Under the pieces are notes generated by a model, which was given only the letters and a program-made list of their open reading frames with translations, made no database searches and was not told the DNA's origin. Shown here in pieces: positions 1 through 8,437 of a stretch of 64,000 nt of DNA. The stretch's first letter is position 1; the number at the start of each line of letters is the position of its first letter. Made by a program: the position numbers and the translations under genes. The DNA comes from Coriobacteriia bacterium (GTDB lineage Bacteria; Actinomycetota; Coriobacteriia; Coriobacteriales; UMGS124), in assembly GCA_018368455.1 (NCBI GenBank), contig JAGZEG010000001.1:256043-320042 (forward strand), given 5' to 3'.

Positions 1-378
1 GGCGACGGTTGCGCGGGCACGTTCGAACACGGCGGCACCATTCTTGAGCCGCTCGGGCATCGGCGTGTCCACGCTGATGAACAGGTCGGGTGTGTCTGTG
101 TACTTCGAGGCCCACACGAGCCCGTCTGCCCCAGGAAGCTGAGCGTACACGCGCGGAACGTCGGCGTCGTTTGCGAGCAGGGATGTGACGTGCTTCTCGG
201 GCCAGCGCTGGGCGATGATGGCAGCAAGGCCCAGGTTGGAGCCAAGCGCGTCTCCGTCAGGGTCTGTGTGACCCGAGATGGCGATGGTGTCGGCCTCTTC
301 AATGGCCGCCTCGATGAGCGCGAACGCCGAACGCTCGCGCTCATCGAGCGGCATGGGCCAGCAGGTGGATGAGGACAT
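1..378 (-). CDS. nrnA: DHH-family oligoribonuclease/pAp phosphatase NrnA, N-terminal part (truncated by window edge)
   Basis: The first 126 codons are present and the frame stays open to base 1. The N-terminal region carries the DHH-family metal motif SGHTDPDGDALGS near residues 40-52, followed by the LGLAAIL-type helix and the FISVDTP strand. The family (NrnA/YtqI) degrades nanoRNAs and dephosphorylates 3',5'-pAp in the cytoplasm. The ATG shares its A with the rbfA stop (TGATG), so translation is probably coupled to rbfA. Position after rimP-nusA-ylxR-infB-rbfA matches the common Gram-positive operon order. The C-terminal DHHA1 domain lies outside the window, so the exact subfamily cannot be checked. 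Confidence 0.88.
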   Translation of the reverse strand, partial: MSSSTCWPMPLDERERSAFALIEAAIEEADTIAISGHTDPDGDALGSNLGLAAIIAQRWPEKHVTSLLANDADVPRVYAQLPGADGLVWASKYTDTPDLFISVDTPMPERLKNGAAVFERARATVA

Positions 379-824
379 CACAGCGCCTGACCACCCGCCG
401 GGTCGTCCTGCTCGTCATCCCCGTCGAGATCGACGTCCGCGTCATCCTCGATGGGATAGCCGAACTCGTCCTTAGGCACGCTCATTGTTGGAGGCACGTT
501 CTTGAGCGCCTCCGTGATGCGCATGGCCTCGTCCGTCGTCGTATCGATGACGAAGTCGAGCTCGGGCGTGACGCGCCACGTGAGCGAGCGGCCAAGCAGC
601 GAACGAATGCGCCCCTTAGCCGATTCGAGGCCGGCGAGTACGTCGTCGTAGGTGCCGGGCTGTGCCGCCACGTACACGCGGCACAGCGATCGATCGACCG
701 ACACCTCACACGACGTGATCGTGATCAGGTCAAGACGCGGGTCGGAGACCTCGAGCATGAGAATCGAGGCGATCTTCTCCCGCGCCTCGCGCGCCAGGCG
801 GCGCGTTGCGGCGTTCTGCTTCAT
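378..824 (-). CDS. rbfA: 30S ribosome-binding factor A
   Basis: The 148-residue product is a KH-like RbfA, which binds the 30S subunit during maturation of the 16S rRNA 5' end and in cold adaptation. The N-terminus has the family pattern NAATRRLAREAREKIASIL, followed by VSDPRLDLITITSCEVSVD and the strand RVYVA. The core ends near residue 115, and an Asp/Glu-rich tail of about 30 residues follows. A strong GAGGAGG ribosome-binding site precedes the ATG. It lies 27 nt downstream of infB and overlaps nrnA by one base, all in one operon. Confidence 0.95.
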   Translation of the reverse strand: MKQNAATRRLAREAREKIASILMLEVSDPRLDLITITSCEVSVDRSLCRVYVAAQPGTYDDVLAGLESAKGRIRSLLGRSLTWRVTPELDFVIDTTTDEAMRITEALKNVPPTMSVPKDEFGYPIEDDADVDLDGDDEQDDPAGGQAL

Positions 825-851
825 GGTGAAACCCTCCTCCCCGCGCGGCAG

Positions 852-3548
852 TTACTTCGACGGCGTTGCGGTGCGCTCGATCTGGACGGTCTTGTAGGAC
901 TCGATGACGTCGCCCAGGTGGATGTCCTGGAAGCCGTCGATGCCGATGCCGCACTCATAGCCGCTCTTGACGCTCTTGACGTCATCCTTGAAGCGGCGCA
1001 GCGAGCCGATCGTGCCTTCGTACACGACAACGCCGTCGCGCACGACGCGCACCTTGTCGTCGCGGCTGATCTCGCCGTTCGTGACCATGCAGCCCGCGAT
1101 CGTGCCAACACGCGGCACCTTGAACGTCTCGCGGACCTCAGCGGCACCGGTGTCCTTGTCCTCGAACTCGGGCGCAAGCATGCCCTGGCGAGCAGCCTCG
1201 ATGTCGTCGATGGCCTGGTAGATGACACGGTAGGTCTTGATCTGCACGCCCTCGCGCTCGGCGGCGTCGCGCGCCTTGGGATCGGGGCGCACGCCAAAGC
1301 CGATGATGATGGCGTTGGACGCGGCGGCAAGCGTGACGTCGGTCTCGGACACGGCGCCAACTGCGGCGTGGATGACGCGGATCTTGACCTCGGACTGGTC
1401 GATCTTCTCGAGCGCGCCCTCCAGAGCCTCGATGGAGCCCTGAACGTCGGCCTTCACGACGAGGCTGAGCTCCTTGACGTCGCTCTCGTCCATCGTCTCG
1501 AACAGGTTCTCGAGCGTGACGTGCTTGCGCTTCTCCTGCTCGGCGAGGCGGGCCTTGAGCGCGCGCTGGTCAGCGAGCTCGCGCGCCTGGCGCTCCTCGT
1601 TGAACACGCGGAACTCATCGCCGGCGGCCGGGACGCTGCCCAGGCCCTGGATCTCAGCGGCCTCGGAGGGATGAACGTCGTTGATGCGGCGGCCGTGCTG
1701 GTCGAGCAGGGCACGTACGCGACCGTAGGACATGCCGGCGAGCACGATGTCGCCGACGTGCAGCGTGCCGCGCTTCACGATGACGGACGCGACGGGTCCG
1801 CGGCCGCGGTCGAGCTTGGCTTCGAGCACGTAGCCAGACGCGAACGTGTCGGGGTTTGCCTTGAGCTCGAGCACCTCGGCCTGGAGCAGGATCGTCTCGA
1901 GCAGGTCGTCGATGCCGATGCCCTTCTTGGCCGACACGTTGACGAACATGTTCTCGCCACCCCACTCCTCGGGGATGACGCCATGCTCCGTGAGCTCCTG
2001 GCGCACGCGGTCGGGGTTGGCCGTGGGCTTATCGATCTTGTTGACGGCAACGACGATGGGCACGCCTGCGGCCTTGGCGTGGTTGATGGACTCGATCGTC
2101 TGCGGCATGACGCCGTCGTCAGCAGCGACGACGAGCACGGCGATGTCCGTGACCTTGGCGCCGCGCGCACGCATGGCCGTGAAGGCCTCGTGGCCGGGCG
2201 TGTCGACGAACGTGATCTCCTTGCCGTTGATCTTGACCTCGGACGCGCCGATGTGCTGCGTGATGCCGCCGGCCTCGCCCGCAGCAACGCCCGTGTGACG
2301 GATGGCGTCGAGCAGCGACGTCTTGCCGTGGTCGACGTGGCCCATGACCGTGACGACAGGGGGACGCGGCTTGAGATCCTTCGGGTCGTCATAGAAGGAG
2401 AACGTGTTCTCCTCTTCCGCCGTCATGATCTTGACGCGGCGACCGAGATCGTCGGCGATGAGCTCGACGAGGTCACTGCTCATCGTCTGCGTGAGCGTCA
2501 GCGGGGAGCCGAGCAGGAACAGCCGCTTGATGATGTCGTTGGCCGGAACGCCAAGCGCCTCCGCGAACTCCGAAACCGTCGGGTTCTCGCCAAGCTTGAC
2601 GACGTCGAGATCCTCGGGGTTCTGGTCGTTAGCGAGGGCCTCCTTGATGGCGGCCTCGTGACGCTCCTCCTCCGCGGCGGCCTCGCGACGCTCCTTGCGC
2701 TTCTTGCGGCGGCCAGTCTCGCGGTTCGCCTCAGCGATGGCCTCGCGGGCCTCGGCAAGGATGCGATCGCGGTTGTAGGCCTCGGCCTCGCGGGCCATGC
2801 GGGCGTAGTGATCCTCGCCTGCAGCTGCCTCGGCGACGGGAGCCGCGTCACGGCCCGCCTTGCGGCCCTTCTTGCCAGAGCGCGCCGTGTCGGCGTCAGC
2901 TGCGGGGCGGCCGGCGGGAGCGGCGACAGGGCCGCGCTGACCCTTGGGCGCAGGGGTGGCGTTCGAGCCAGAGCGCTTGGGACCGCGACCGGAGCGGTCA
3001 GCGGCACCGGCCTTGGAGGCCTCGCTCTTCTGAGCAGCCTGGCGCTCGCGCTCCTTGGCGGCGTCGGCAAGCGCGCGCTCCTGCTGGGCGATCTGCTCGA
3101 GCAGCGAAGAGAACGAGGGCGTCGACTTCGGGGCGTTGTCGCCGTGGTTGCGCTTCTCCTCCTCGGCCTTGCGAGCGGCTTCCTCCTCGGCACGAATGCG
3201 CTCCTCCTCGGCGCGCTTCGCCTCCTCGGCGGCACGGCGCTCAGCCTCGATGCGGCGCTCCTCCTCGCGGCGGGCCTCCGCCTCCTGGCGGGCCTTCTCC
3301 TCCGCGATGCGCTTGGCCTCCTCCTCGGCGCGCTTTGCCTCTTCCTCAGCCTGTCGCGCGGCCTCGATCTCCGCCGCACGCTGCTCGAGGATGGGAGCGA
3401 GGTTCTTGCGCGCAAGATTGACGTAGGCGTCTTCGAGCGTCGAGCTCGCCGACTTGGCGGGAATCTTCATATCCTGGAGATGACCGAGCATCTCCTTGCT
3501 GCTCATGCCAAATTCCTTGGCGAGCTCATGCACGCGAATCTTGGCCAT
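852..3548 (-). CDS. infB: translation initiation factor IF-2
   Basis: This 898-residue GTPase places initiator fMet-tRNA on the 30S subunit. Order of parts: an IF2_N domain (MAKIRVHELAKEFG, residues 1-50), a long charged Glu/Ala/Arg-rich coiled linker (about 60-330), a second IF2_N-like helix bundle, then the G domain with GHVDHGKTSLLDAI (G1), DTPGHEAFTAMR (G3) and NKIDKP (G4), and domains II-IV. An ATG three codons upstream is also in frame (MVYM...). I chose the inner ATG because MAKIRVHELA is the conserved family start and the upstream ATG lies close behind ylxR. The low-complexity linker is normal for actinobacterial IF-2. Confidence 0.97.
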   Translation of the reverse strand: MAKIRVHELAKEFGMSSKEMLGHLQDMKIPAKSASSTLEDAYVNLARKNLAPILEQRAAEIEAARQAEEEAKRAEEEAKRIAEEKARQEAEARREEERRIEAERRAAEEAKRAEEERIRAEEEAARKAEEEKRNHGDNAPKSTPSFSSLLEQIAQQERALADAAKERERQAAQKSEASKAGAADRSGRGPKRSGSNATPAPKGQRGPVAAPAGRPAADADTARSGKKGRKAGRDAAPVAEAAAGEDHYARMAREAEAYNRDRILAEAREAIAEANRETGRRKKRKERREAAAEEERHEAAIKEALANDQNPEDLDVVKLGENPTVSEFAEALGVPANDIIKRLFLLGSPLTLTQTMSSDLVELIADDLGRRVKIMTAEEENTFSFYDDPKDLKPRPPVVTVMGHVDHGKTSLLDAIRHTGVAAGEAGGITQHIGASEVKINGKEITFVDTPGHEAFTAMRARGAKVTDIAVLVVAADDGVMPQTIESINHAKAAGVPIVVAVNKIDKPTANPDRVRQELTEHGVIPEEWGGENMFVNVSAKKGIGIDDLLETILLQAEVLELKANPDTFASGYVLEAKLDRGRGPVASVIVKRGTLHVGDIVLAGMSYGRVRALLDQHGRRINDVHPSEAAEIQGLGSVPAAGDEFRVFNEERQARELADQRALKARLAEQEKRKHVTLENLFETMDESDVKELSLVVKADVQGSIEALEGALEKIDQSEVKIRVIHAAVGAVSETDVTLAAASNAIIIGFGVRPDPKARDAAEREGVQIKTYRVIYQAIDDIEAARQGMLAPEFEDKDTGAAEVRETFKVPRVGTIAGCMVTNGEISRDDKVRVVRDGVVVYEGTIGSLRRFKDDVKSVKSGYECGIGIDGFQDIHLGDVIESYKTVQIERTATPSK

Positions 3549-3563
3549 GTACACCACCTGTCC

Positions 3564-3851
3564 TTACTGTACGTCGTCACTGTGCCCGACGCACAGCATG
3601 TCGAATTCTGTCCCGAGGCGCGCATAGCCGTCTTCGCCAATACGCACCCGGAGCGCGCGATCCAGGGCGTGACGCTTGTGAGCCACGTCAAAGCAGGTCT
3701 GCTCGGCGCAGAGGTAGGCGCCGCGGCCCGGCTGACGACCCGTCGGGTCGACGTCCACCGTTCCGTCGGCATGTCGGACGAAGCGGACGAGCGTCGTCTT
3801 GCTGCCCGTCTGTCCGCATGCGACGCACGTCCTCTCGCGTATCTGCGCCAT
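3564..3851 (-). CDS. ylxR: YlxR-family RNA-binding protein (DUF448)
   Basis: A 95-residue basic protein with the YlxR core: RTCVACGQTGSKTTLVRFVR at residues 7-26, GRQPGRGAYLC near 39-49, and a C-terminal helix starting AHKRHALDRALR. The family has a fold suggesting RNA binding and lies between nusA and infB in most Gram-positives, as here. It has also been described as a nucleoid-associated regulator. The start follows GGCGAAAGGGGCGCG. The Cys pairs (CVAC, and one Cys on each side of EQT) might bind a metal, but this is not shown. Confidence 0.9.
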   Translation of the reverse strand: MAQIRERTCVACGQTGSKTTLVRFVRHADGTVDVDPTGRQPGRGAYLCAEQTCFDVAHKRHALDRALRVRIGEDGYARLGTEFDMLCVGHSDDVQ

Positions 3852-3918
3852 CGCGCCCCTTTCGCCTGCGACTCACCAATGATGCCATAAACGCACGCTA
3901 CGGTGCGTTGGAAGAGCT

Positions 3919-5148
3919 TTAGATGAGCGAGTCATCGTCCATGTGCTCGTGCACGCCGCAGAAGCGCGAGCCGGGGCGCGCCTGGTTGCGGCAGCGCGTG
4001 CCCGTCTCGTCGACGTACTCGCAGCGTGCGTCGCCTGCGGGCTCGGCGCTGTCCGACGTGTTCATGAGCGGCGCGATGGAGCCCATGAGGTTTGCGGCGA
4101 GCGACTCGTTCTTGATGTCGATGTGCCAGCCCGTGAGGCGGGCGGCAAGGCGGGCGTTCTGGCCCTCCTTGCCGATGGCGAGCGACAGCTGGTCGTCCGG
4201 CACGATGACGGTGGCGTACTGATTCTCCGTGTCGGCAAGCACGCGCGTGACCTTGGCGGGCGACAGTGCGTTGGCGACGTAGCGGGCAGGGTCGGCGTCC
4301 CACAGCACGACGTCGATGCGCTCGCCGCGCAGCTCGGACACAACCATGCGGACGCGCGAGCCCTTGGGGCCGACGCAGGCGCCCACGGGGTCGAGATGCG
4401 AGTCCAGCGAGTTCACGGCAACCTTCGAGCGCGTGCCAGGCTCGCGGGCGATGGCCTTGACCTCGACGACACCGTCGTAGACCTCGGGGACCTCGAGCTC
4501 GAACATGCGACGGATGAGGTCGGGGTGCGTGCGGCTCACGATGATGGGCGGGCGGTTGTGCTCGCCGCGCGTCGACGTGCCGCTCTGGGCGGCCTTCGGG
4601 TCGCGCACGTCGATGATGATGGCGCGGACGCGCTGGTTGTGCTGGTAGTACTCGCCGTTCGGGCGCTCGTTGCGCTCGTCGGGGTTGCGGCGCTTGTCGA
4701 AGTGAGGCAGCTCGGCCTCGACGCCCTCACGGATCTTGAGGATCGTGAAGTCAGGCGTCGTCTGCAGGACCGTGCCCGTGATGAGCTCGCCGACGCGTTT
4801 GGAGAACTCTTCGTAGATCTGCTCGCGGGCGGCGTTGCGCACGATGGACGCGATCTCGGCCTTAGCGTGCTGGGCGGCGATGCGGCTCGTGTCGCGCGGC
4901 GTGACGTCCTTCATGTCAAACTCGGTGTAGTCGCCGGTCTCCTCGTCGGGCTCGCCCTTGGGAACGAGCTCGTAGACGTAGATCTTGCCCGTCTGACGGT
5001 CGATGGTGACCTTGGCGCCCCACTCGAGGTCGAGGATGTCGGCATAGCTCTTGGCGAGCGACTGCTCGAGGCGGTCGAGCACGTAGAGCTCGTCGAGGTG
5101 CTTCTCCTGCGCCAGGGCCTGCAGCGCTTCGATCATTTCAGTGGCCAT
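3919..5148 (-). CDS. nusA: transcription termination/antitermination factor NusA with C-terminal Cys/His extension
   Basis: The 409-residue product has the NusA N-terminal RNA-polymerase-binding domain (about 1-125), an S1 domain (EQIYEEFSKRVGELITGTVL onward, 130-200) and two KH domains (PVGACVGPKGSRVRMVVSEL near 255 and LSLAIGKEGQNARLAARL near 325). It lacks the C-terminal acidic repeats of E. coli NusA. Instead, the last 35 residues carry C-x8-C-x10-C-x2-H followed by HMDDDSLI, a short motif that may bind zinc. It sits in the rimP-nusA-ylxR-infB operon, behind AGGAAAGGACAG. The core assignment is certain; the role of the tail is unknown. Confidence 0.96.
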   Translation of the reverse strand: MATEMIEALQALAQEKHLDELYVLDRLEQSLAKSYADILDLEWGAKVTIDRQTGKIYVYELVPKGEPDEETGDYTEFDMKDVTPRDTSRIAAQHAKAEIASIVRNAAREQIYEEFSKRVGELITGTVLQTTPDFTILKIREGVEAELPHFDKRRNPDERNERPNGEYYQHNQRVRAIIIDVRDPKAAQSGTSTRGEHNRPPIIVSRTHPDLIRRMFELEVPEVYDGVVEVKAIAREPGTRSKVAVNSLDSHLDPVGACVGPKGSRVRMVVSELRGERIDVVLWDADPARYVANALSPAKVTRVLADTENQYATVIVPDDQLSLAIGKEGQNARLAARLTGWHIDIKNESLAANLMGSIAPLMNTSDSAEPAGDARCEYVDETGTRCRNQARPGSRFCGVHEHMDDDSLI

Positions 5149-5213
5149 CTGTCCTGTCCTTTCCTACCTGCTGCTACGCTCTCGCGACCTCGCAGGCCGC
5201 GTCATGTCTGTCT

Positions 5214-5768
5214 TTATGCCTCGTCAGTGTCGTCCTCGCCGGCCGCCTCGAGATCGCCGGCCTGCTTGGCGGCTTTCTTTGCGGCGGCGAATACCTTGTC
5301 GAAGTCGGGCTTGAGCTGGGCACGCGAGACGTCGCTCACCGGAATGTGCCACTCAGCTCCGTCGACGCTCAGCGTCACAACGCCGTCCTCGACGGCTGCG
5401 ATGACGCCCGTGCCCTTTGTGCGGTCCTCCACGGGATGACTCGCACGAACCTCAGCGCGCTCGCCGATGAAGCGGGCGAAGTCGCGCTCGCGGCGCAGCG
5501 GTCGATCGAGACCGGGCGAGGAAACCTCGAGCTCGTATGAGCCAGGGAACGGGTCGAGCCCCTCGACGACGTCAGACACCCAAGGTGTGAGGGCGACGAC
5601 CTCGTTCATGTCGATCGTGCCCTGCTCGTCGAGCGTGTCGATGCGCACACGCACGATGGGGTGGCTCGCCGGGCCTGCAACCTCAACGTCGACGATGTCG
5701 AGGCCCTGCTCCCCTGCAACCGCCTCAAGGGCGGCGAGGATGTCGTTCGCCTTGTCCTTCTGCGCCAC
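5214..5768 (-). CDS. rimP: ribosome maturation factor RimP
   Basis: A 184-residue RimP, needed for 30S subunit maturation. It has the N-terminal domain with LEAVAGEQGLDIVDVEVAG, the conserved VVALTPWVSDVVEGLDPFPGSYELEVSSPGLDRPLRRERDF block split around residue 80, and the C-terminal SH3-like strand region. The start is GTG, seven bases after AAGGA, and no in-frame ATG fits. It is the first gene of the operon that runs to nrnA. An intrinsic terminator at 5875-5907 isolates it from the lipoprotein gene upstream. The acidic C-terminal tail (EAAGEDDTDEA) extends beyond the usual domain. Confidence 0.95.
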   Translation of the reverse strand: MAQKDKANDILAALEAVAGEQGLDIVDVEVAGPASHPIVRVRIDTLDEQGTIDMNEVVALTPWVSDVVEGLDPFPGSYELEVSSPGLDRPLRRERDFARFIGERAEVRASHPVEDRTKGTGVIAAVEDGVVTLSVDGAEWHIPVSDVSRAQLKPDFDKVFAAAKKAAKQAGDLEAAGEDDTDEA

Positions 5769-5874
5769 GGCATATCCTTCCCTGTTGGCCGCTGCGCTCC
5801 ACGGGGGCGCACCAACCGATCAATCTGACAAGCGCCTCGCGCGATGCGATGCGACTTCACCGTGATTTGGTCTC

Positions 5875-5907
5875 AAAAAAAGGAAGTGGGATGACTCCCA
5901 CTTCCTT
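5875..5907 (-). terminator. intrinsic terminator of the lipoprotein gene
   Basis: A 12-bp perfect stem (arms 5880-5891 and 5896-5907, loop TGAC) is followed on the minus strand by seven T residues. It ends transcription from the lipoprotein gene before the rimP operon. The rest of the 273-base gap (5769-6041) must hold the rimP promoter, but I could not pick a convincing -35/-10 pair. Confidence 0.85.
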
Positions 5908-6041
5908 CACATTACCATCACAGGTTAACTACCATGGCGAGTTTAGCACGCCCTTAGAGCCACGGCTAGAGCGAGCTTGCCGATGTTTGCCGAGCGCGAA
6001 AAACACCCATAAACCCGGTTGGTAGCCACGTGTATGGGATG

Positions 6042-7619
6042 TTACGCGTCATGCTCCGATGAGGCGGCGTCTTCGTCGCTCAGGGAGCTTTCGCTACCAT
6101 CTTCGCTGGCAAGCTCAGCGTTGCCGCCGACCTCGCCATCGGTTGACGCAATGGGATCGGCGCCAGAGCTGGCCATGGCGTCGCCCTTTGCGCTCGACGA
6201 GGCGGAGCACCTATCGAGACCGGCGGACTCGTGAGAGGACGAGGAGGCTGCCCCATCGAGAGAGGAGGCCGGAGCCTCGACCACGCTGACTGTGCTCGCG
6301 TAGCACGCCACGTCGAGCGCGTCAGCCCACGCGTCGAGCGCGTCCTGGCGAGAGGACGCCGCGTCGTAGAAGTCGGAGATGCCCGTAGCGGCGTGGGGCC
6401 CGTAATACGGGTTGCGCACCGCTACGTATACCGTCCAGTTCGGATCGGCCGCGAGCGCGCCGACAGCCTGCACCTCCGCGTCGCTGAGGTCGATGGAGGA
6501 ATCGAGCGACAGCGTGGCTGGGTCGCCCTTTGCCGCGAAGAACGTCACCGACTCCAGGCTCGCAGGACTGCCCATCGGGTAAATCGTTAGGGCGTGGCCA
6601 GCGATGTTGTCGCCGTCCTGTGCCAGGAGCACATCGCTGTACGTGTAGTCCCATGCACCCTTGAACAGATCTGCAGGAACGGTCACGGCGTAATAAGGCG
6701 TATAGATCGAGGTCCCCTCTGAAGTCTGCGCGACGCTGGCCACCTTGCCCGAGGCGTCATACGGAGAGAGGGGCGTTGCCACAACGTGTGTGCCGCTGCC
6801 GACCTCCCCATCGGATGCGCCGACCCTATCGCGCGAAAAGGACGACTTTGCGCTGCTACCGGCGGGAGCGGAAGCGCCCGTGGAATCGGCTTCGCCATCC
6901 TTGGCTGTCGAGCCAAACGCCGTGGAAGAGACGGTGAGCTTGGGCGTGATGGAAAGCGCCCCGGCCAGCTCCTTAGCTGCCTGATCATCGAAGGCGTCGG
7001 CATACGGTACTGCATCCGCAGGGTAAGGAACGGCGACAACGATATGCGTCGTCGGCTCGTCGGGCAGCGTGAGGCCCGTGTTATATGTCGCATACGCCTG
7101 CGTGAGGCCATCCCAGTTGCCAGAGGCGCAGAGGACCTGTGCGACTTCGGCGCCATCTGCGTCATAGAACGTCAGGGCACGGCCTGAAAGAAGGCCGAGA
7201 TCGTTCATTTCGACACCCATGGAACGCACGTCCGTGTATGCGTCACGGTACGTAAAAGACCACCCCTCGGGCAGCGTGCCGTCGGGAACTACTACGTCGT
7301 AGTGCGGCGTTGAAATCGTGACGCCCTCTGGCGTTACCTCGGAATAAACGGTGCCATAGCGAACAGGCAGGGGCGTTTCTTCCTCCTGCGCAGCCGAGGA
7401 CGTGGCGTCTTGCACAGACGTTGTGGCGTGCTCGGTCTCCTCGGATGCAGCTGACGAGGCTGTAGCCGCCGGGTTGCTACCGTCAAGCTCCGTGCCGAGC
7501 TTGGGGATAGAACAACCTGCGATGGCGAGCACAAGTGGGACAACGGCTAATCCTCCCACTGCCGCGATGCGCAGGCCCACGTTTGGCGTGTCCTTCTCAG
7601 TATGACCTTGTTTGTTCAT
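6042..7619 (-). CDS. secreted lipoprotein with two copies of an uncharacterised domain
   Basis: A 525-residue protein with a lipoprotein signal: charged N-terminus, hydrophobic stretch AAVGGLAVVPLVLAIAG, then Cys32 (lipobox AIAGC). A Ser/Ala/Glu-rich linker leads to two related domains: about 85-235 (from YGTVYSEVTPEGVTISTPHY) and 290-450 (from GKVASVAQTSEGTSIYTPYY). Both show the pattern T-P-x-Y-x-V-x-x-P, then W-x-[FY]-T-Y, then L-[ST]-[FI]-Y and finally VAV-[PR]-[YN]-P. The tail is a Ser/Ala/Asp-rich low-complexity region. I do not recognise the domain; the lipid anchor places it on the outer face of the membrane. The start ATG follows GAGGGGG; longer upstream reading has no lipoprotein logic. 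Confidence 0.8.
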   Translation of the reverse strand: MNKQGHTEKDTPNVGLRIAAVGGLAVVPLVLAIAGCSIPKLGTELDGSNPAATASSAASEETEHATTSVQDATSSAAQEEETPLPVRYGTVYSEVTPEGVTISTPHYDVVVPDGTLPEGWSFTYRDAYTDVRSMGVEMNDLGLLSGRALTFYDADGAEVAQVLCASGNWDGLTQAYATYNTGLTLPDEPTTHIVVAVPYPADAVPYADAFDDQAAKELAGALSITPKLTVSSTAFGSTAKDGEADSTGASAPAGSSAKSSFSRDRVGASDGEVGSGTHVVATPLSPYDASGKVASVAQTSEGTSIYTPYYAVTVPADLFKGAWDYTYSDVLLAQDGDNIAGHALTIYPMGSPASLESVTFFAAKGDPATLSLDSSIDLSDAEVQAVGALAADPNWTVYVAVRNPYYGPHAATGISDFYDAASSRQDALDAWADALDVACYASTVSVVEAPASSLDGAASSSSHESAGLDRCSASSSAKGDAMASSGADPIASTDGEVGGNAELASEDGSESSLSDEDAASSEHDA

Positions 7620-8058
7620 GGAAGTCCCCCTCGTCTCGAACGAGATCATCGTCCAGACCCTTCTTGTGATTTTGCTCCCCTGTCCCAATTTGGCGTGTAT
7701 CTCACGCCATTCGGGCATGGCATAAGCCGACGCTATAGTAATCCCTGCAATCCGCTTCTGCCCCATGCGCGCGTGCGCTTTTACGCTCTTGTCATGTTTG
7801 AGGGTCGCCCCCATACCGGCGAAGACAGGGTTCATCTCCTGTTGTCCTTTTGTTGCAAGGCCCAGGTTATCGTGACATTGACGGTGCGGGATATTGGCTG
7901 TTAGGGCGCTGGTTTTCCGCTCGTGTCGCGCACGGGAACGTTCGTTCCTCTTGGACCGGCTCCCTTCCCCTGAGGAAAGGACCTCGAAGCGCGACACGTA
8001 TAATGGCAGCGTGGTTGCAGCTGCCCGCACGGAGAGAACCCACGAGAAAGGACGCACC
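7620..8058. other. divergent intergenic region between lipoprotein and RiPP genes
   Basis: A 439-base gap without a supported gene. It must hold the promoters for both flanking transcripts. The only clear element I see is a TATAAT box at 7999-8004 on the plus strand. AT content is locally higher than in the neighbouring genes. Confidence 0.6.
7999..8004 (+). promoter_or_regulatory. probable -10 box for the RiPP precursor genes
   Basis: A perfect TATAAT lies 55 bases before the first Nif11-like start codon, in otherwise GC-rich DNA. No good -35 hexamer is seen at the normal spacing, so the promoter may depend on an activator or be of an unusual class. Confidence 0.5.
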
Positions 8059-8406
8059 ATGGCGACGCTAGACGAGCTCTACACCACCGTGCTTGCCGAC
8101 GAGGCCGAGAGGGCGGCCTTCGCTGAGGCCGCAAAGACCCCCGAGGGGCTGTCCGCCTTCCTGGCCGATCGTGGCTGCGACGCGACGCCCGAGCAGCTGG
8201 CCGAGTTCCTCAAGGAGAGGCAGGCCGGGCAGGGCGAGATGTCCGACGCCGAGCTCGACTCCGTGGCCGGTGGCTGCAACGTCTGGGAAGGTGTGTCTTC
8301 GGCCGTCACCGTCGGCGTTGCCTGCGCCATCATGGGCGTCATGAGTGCGGTATATGACGCTCCTGGAGGAAAGGACGGGCAAATTCTCTGCGACACATTT
8401 GACTAG
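8059..8406 (+). CDS. Nif11-like leader RiPP precursor peptide, copy 1
   Basis: The 115-residue product has a Nif11-type leader (about residues 1-73, MATLDELYTTVLADEAER onward) that ends in the double-glycine junction ELDSVAGG, then Cys. The putative core (from Cys74) begins NVWEGVSSAV, contains a small-residue hydrophobic helix (VTVGVACAIMGVMSA) and ends GQILCDTFD. It has three Cys: right after GG, mid-helix and near the C-terminus. Nif11/NHLP leaders direct peptides to modifying enzymes and a C39-peptidase ABC exporter; none of these genes is in the window. The start follows GAGAAAGGACG. The leader is nearly identical to copy 2, but the core differs. Confidence 0.85.
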   Translation: MATLDELYTTVLADEAERAAFAEAAKTPEGLSAFLADRGCDATPEQLAEFLKERQAGQGEMSDAELDSVAGGCNVWEGVSSAVTVGVACAIMGVMSAVYDAPGGKDGQILCDTFD

Positions 8407-8437
8407 GAATGCGATCTCCCGGAAGAAGGGACGCACC

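Noticed and set aside
3060..3440. Repetitive GCC/CTC-rich stretch that looks like a DNA tandem repeat
   Set aside because: It encodes the charged Glu/Ala/Arg linker of IF-2; repeats follow the codons of the coiled region.
369..3890. Very long open frame on the plus strand opposite infB and rbfA (over 1100 codons)
   Set aside because: It is the antisense shadow of high-GC genes: Leu/Val/Asp/Arg-rich text with no motifs, while the minus strand encodes textbook RbfA, IF-2 and YlxR.
7620..8060. N-terminal extension of the lipoprotein frame to 8060
   Set aside because: The extension has no ribosome-binding site, would bury the lipoprotein signal and would overlap the RiPP promoter area.
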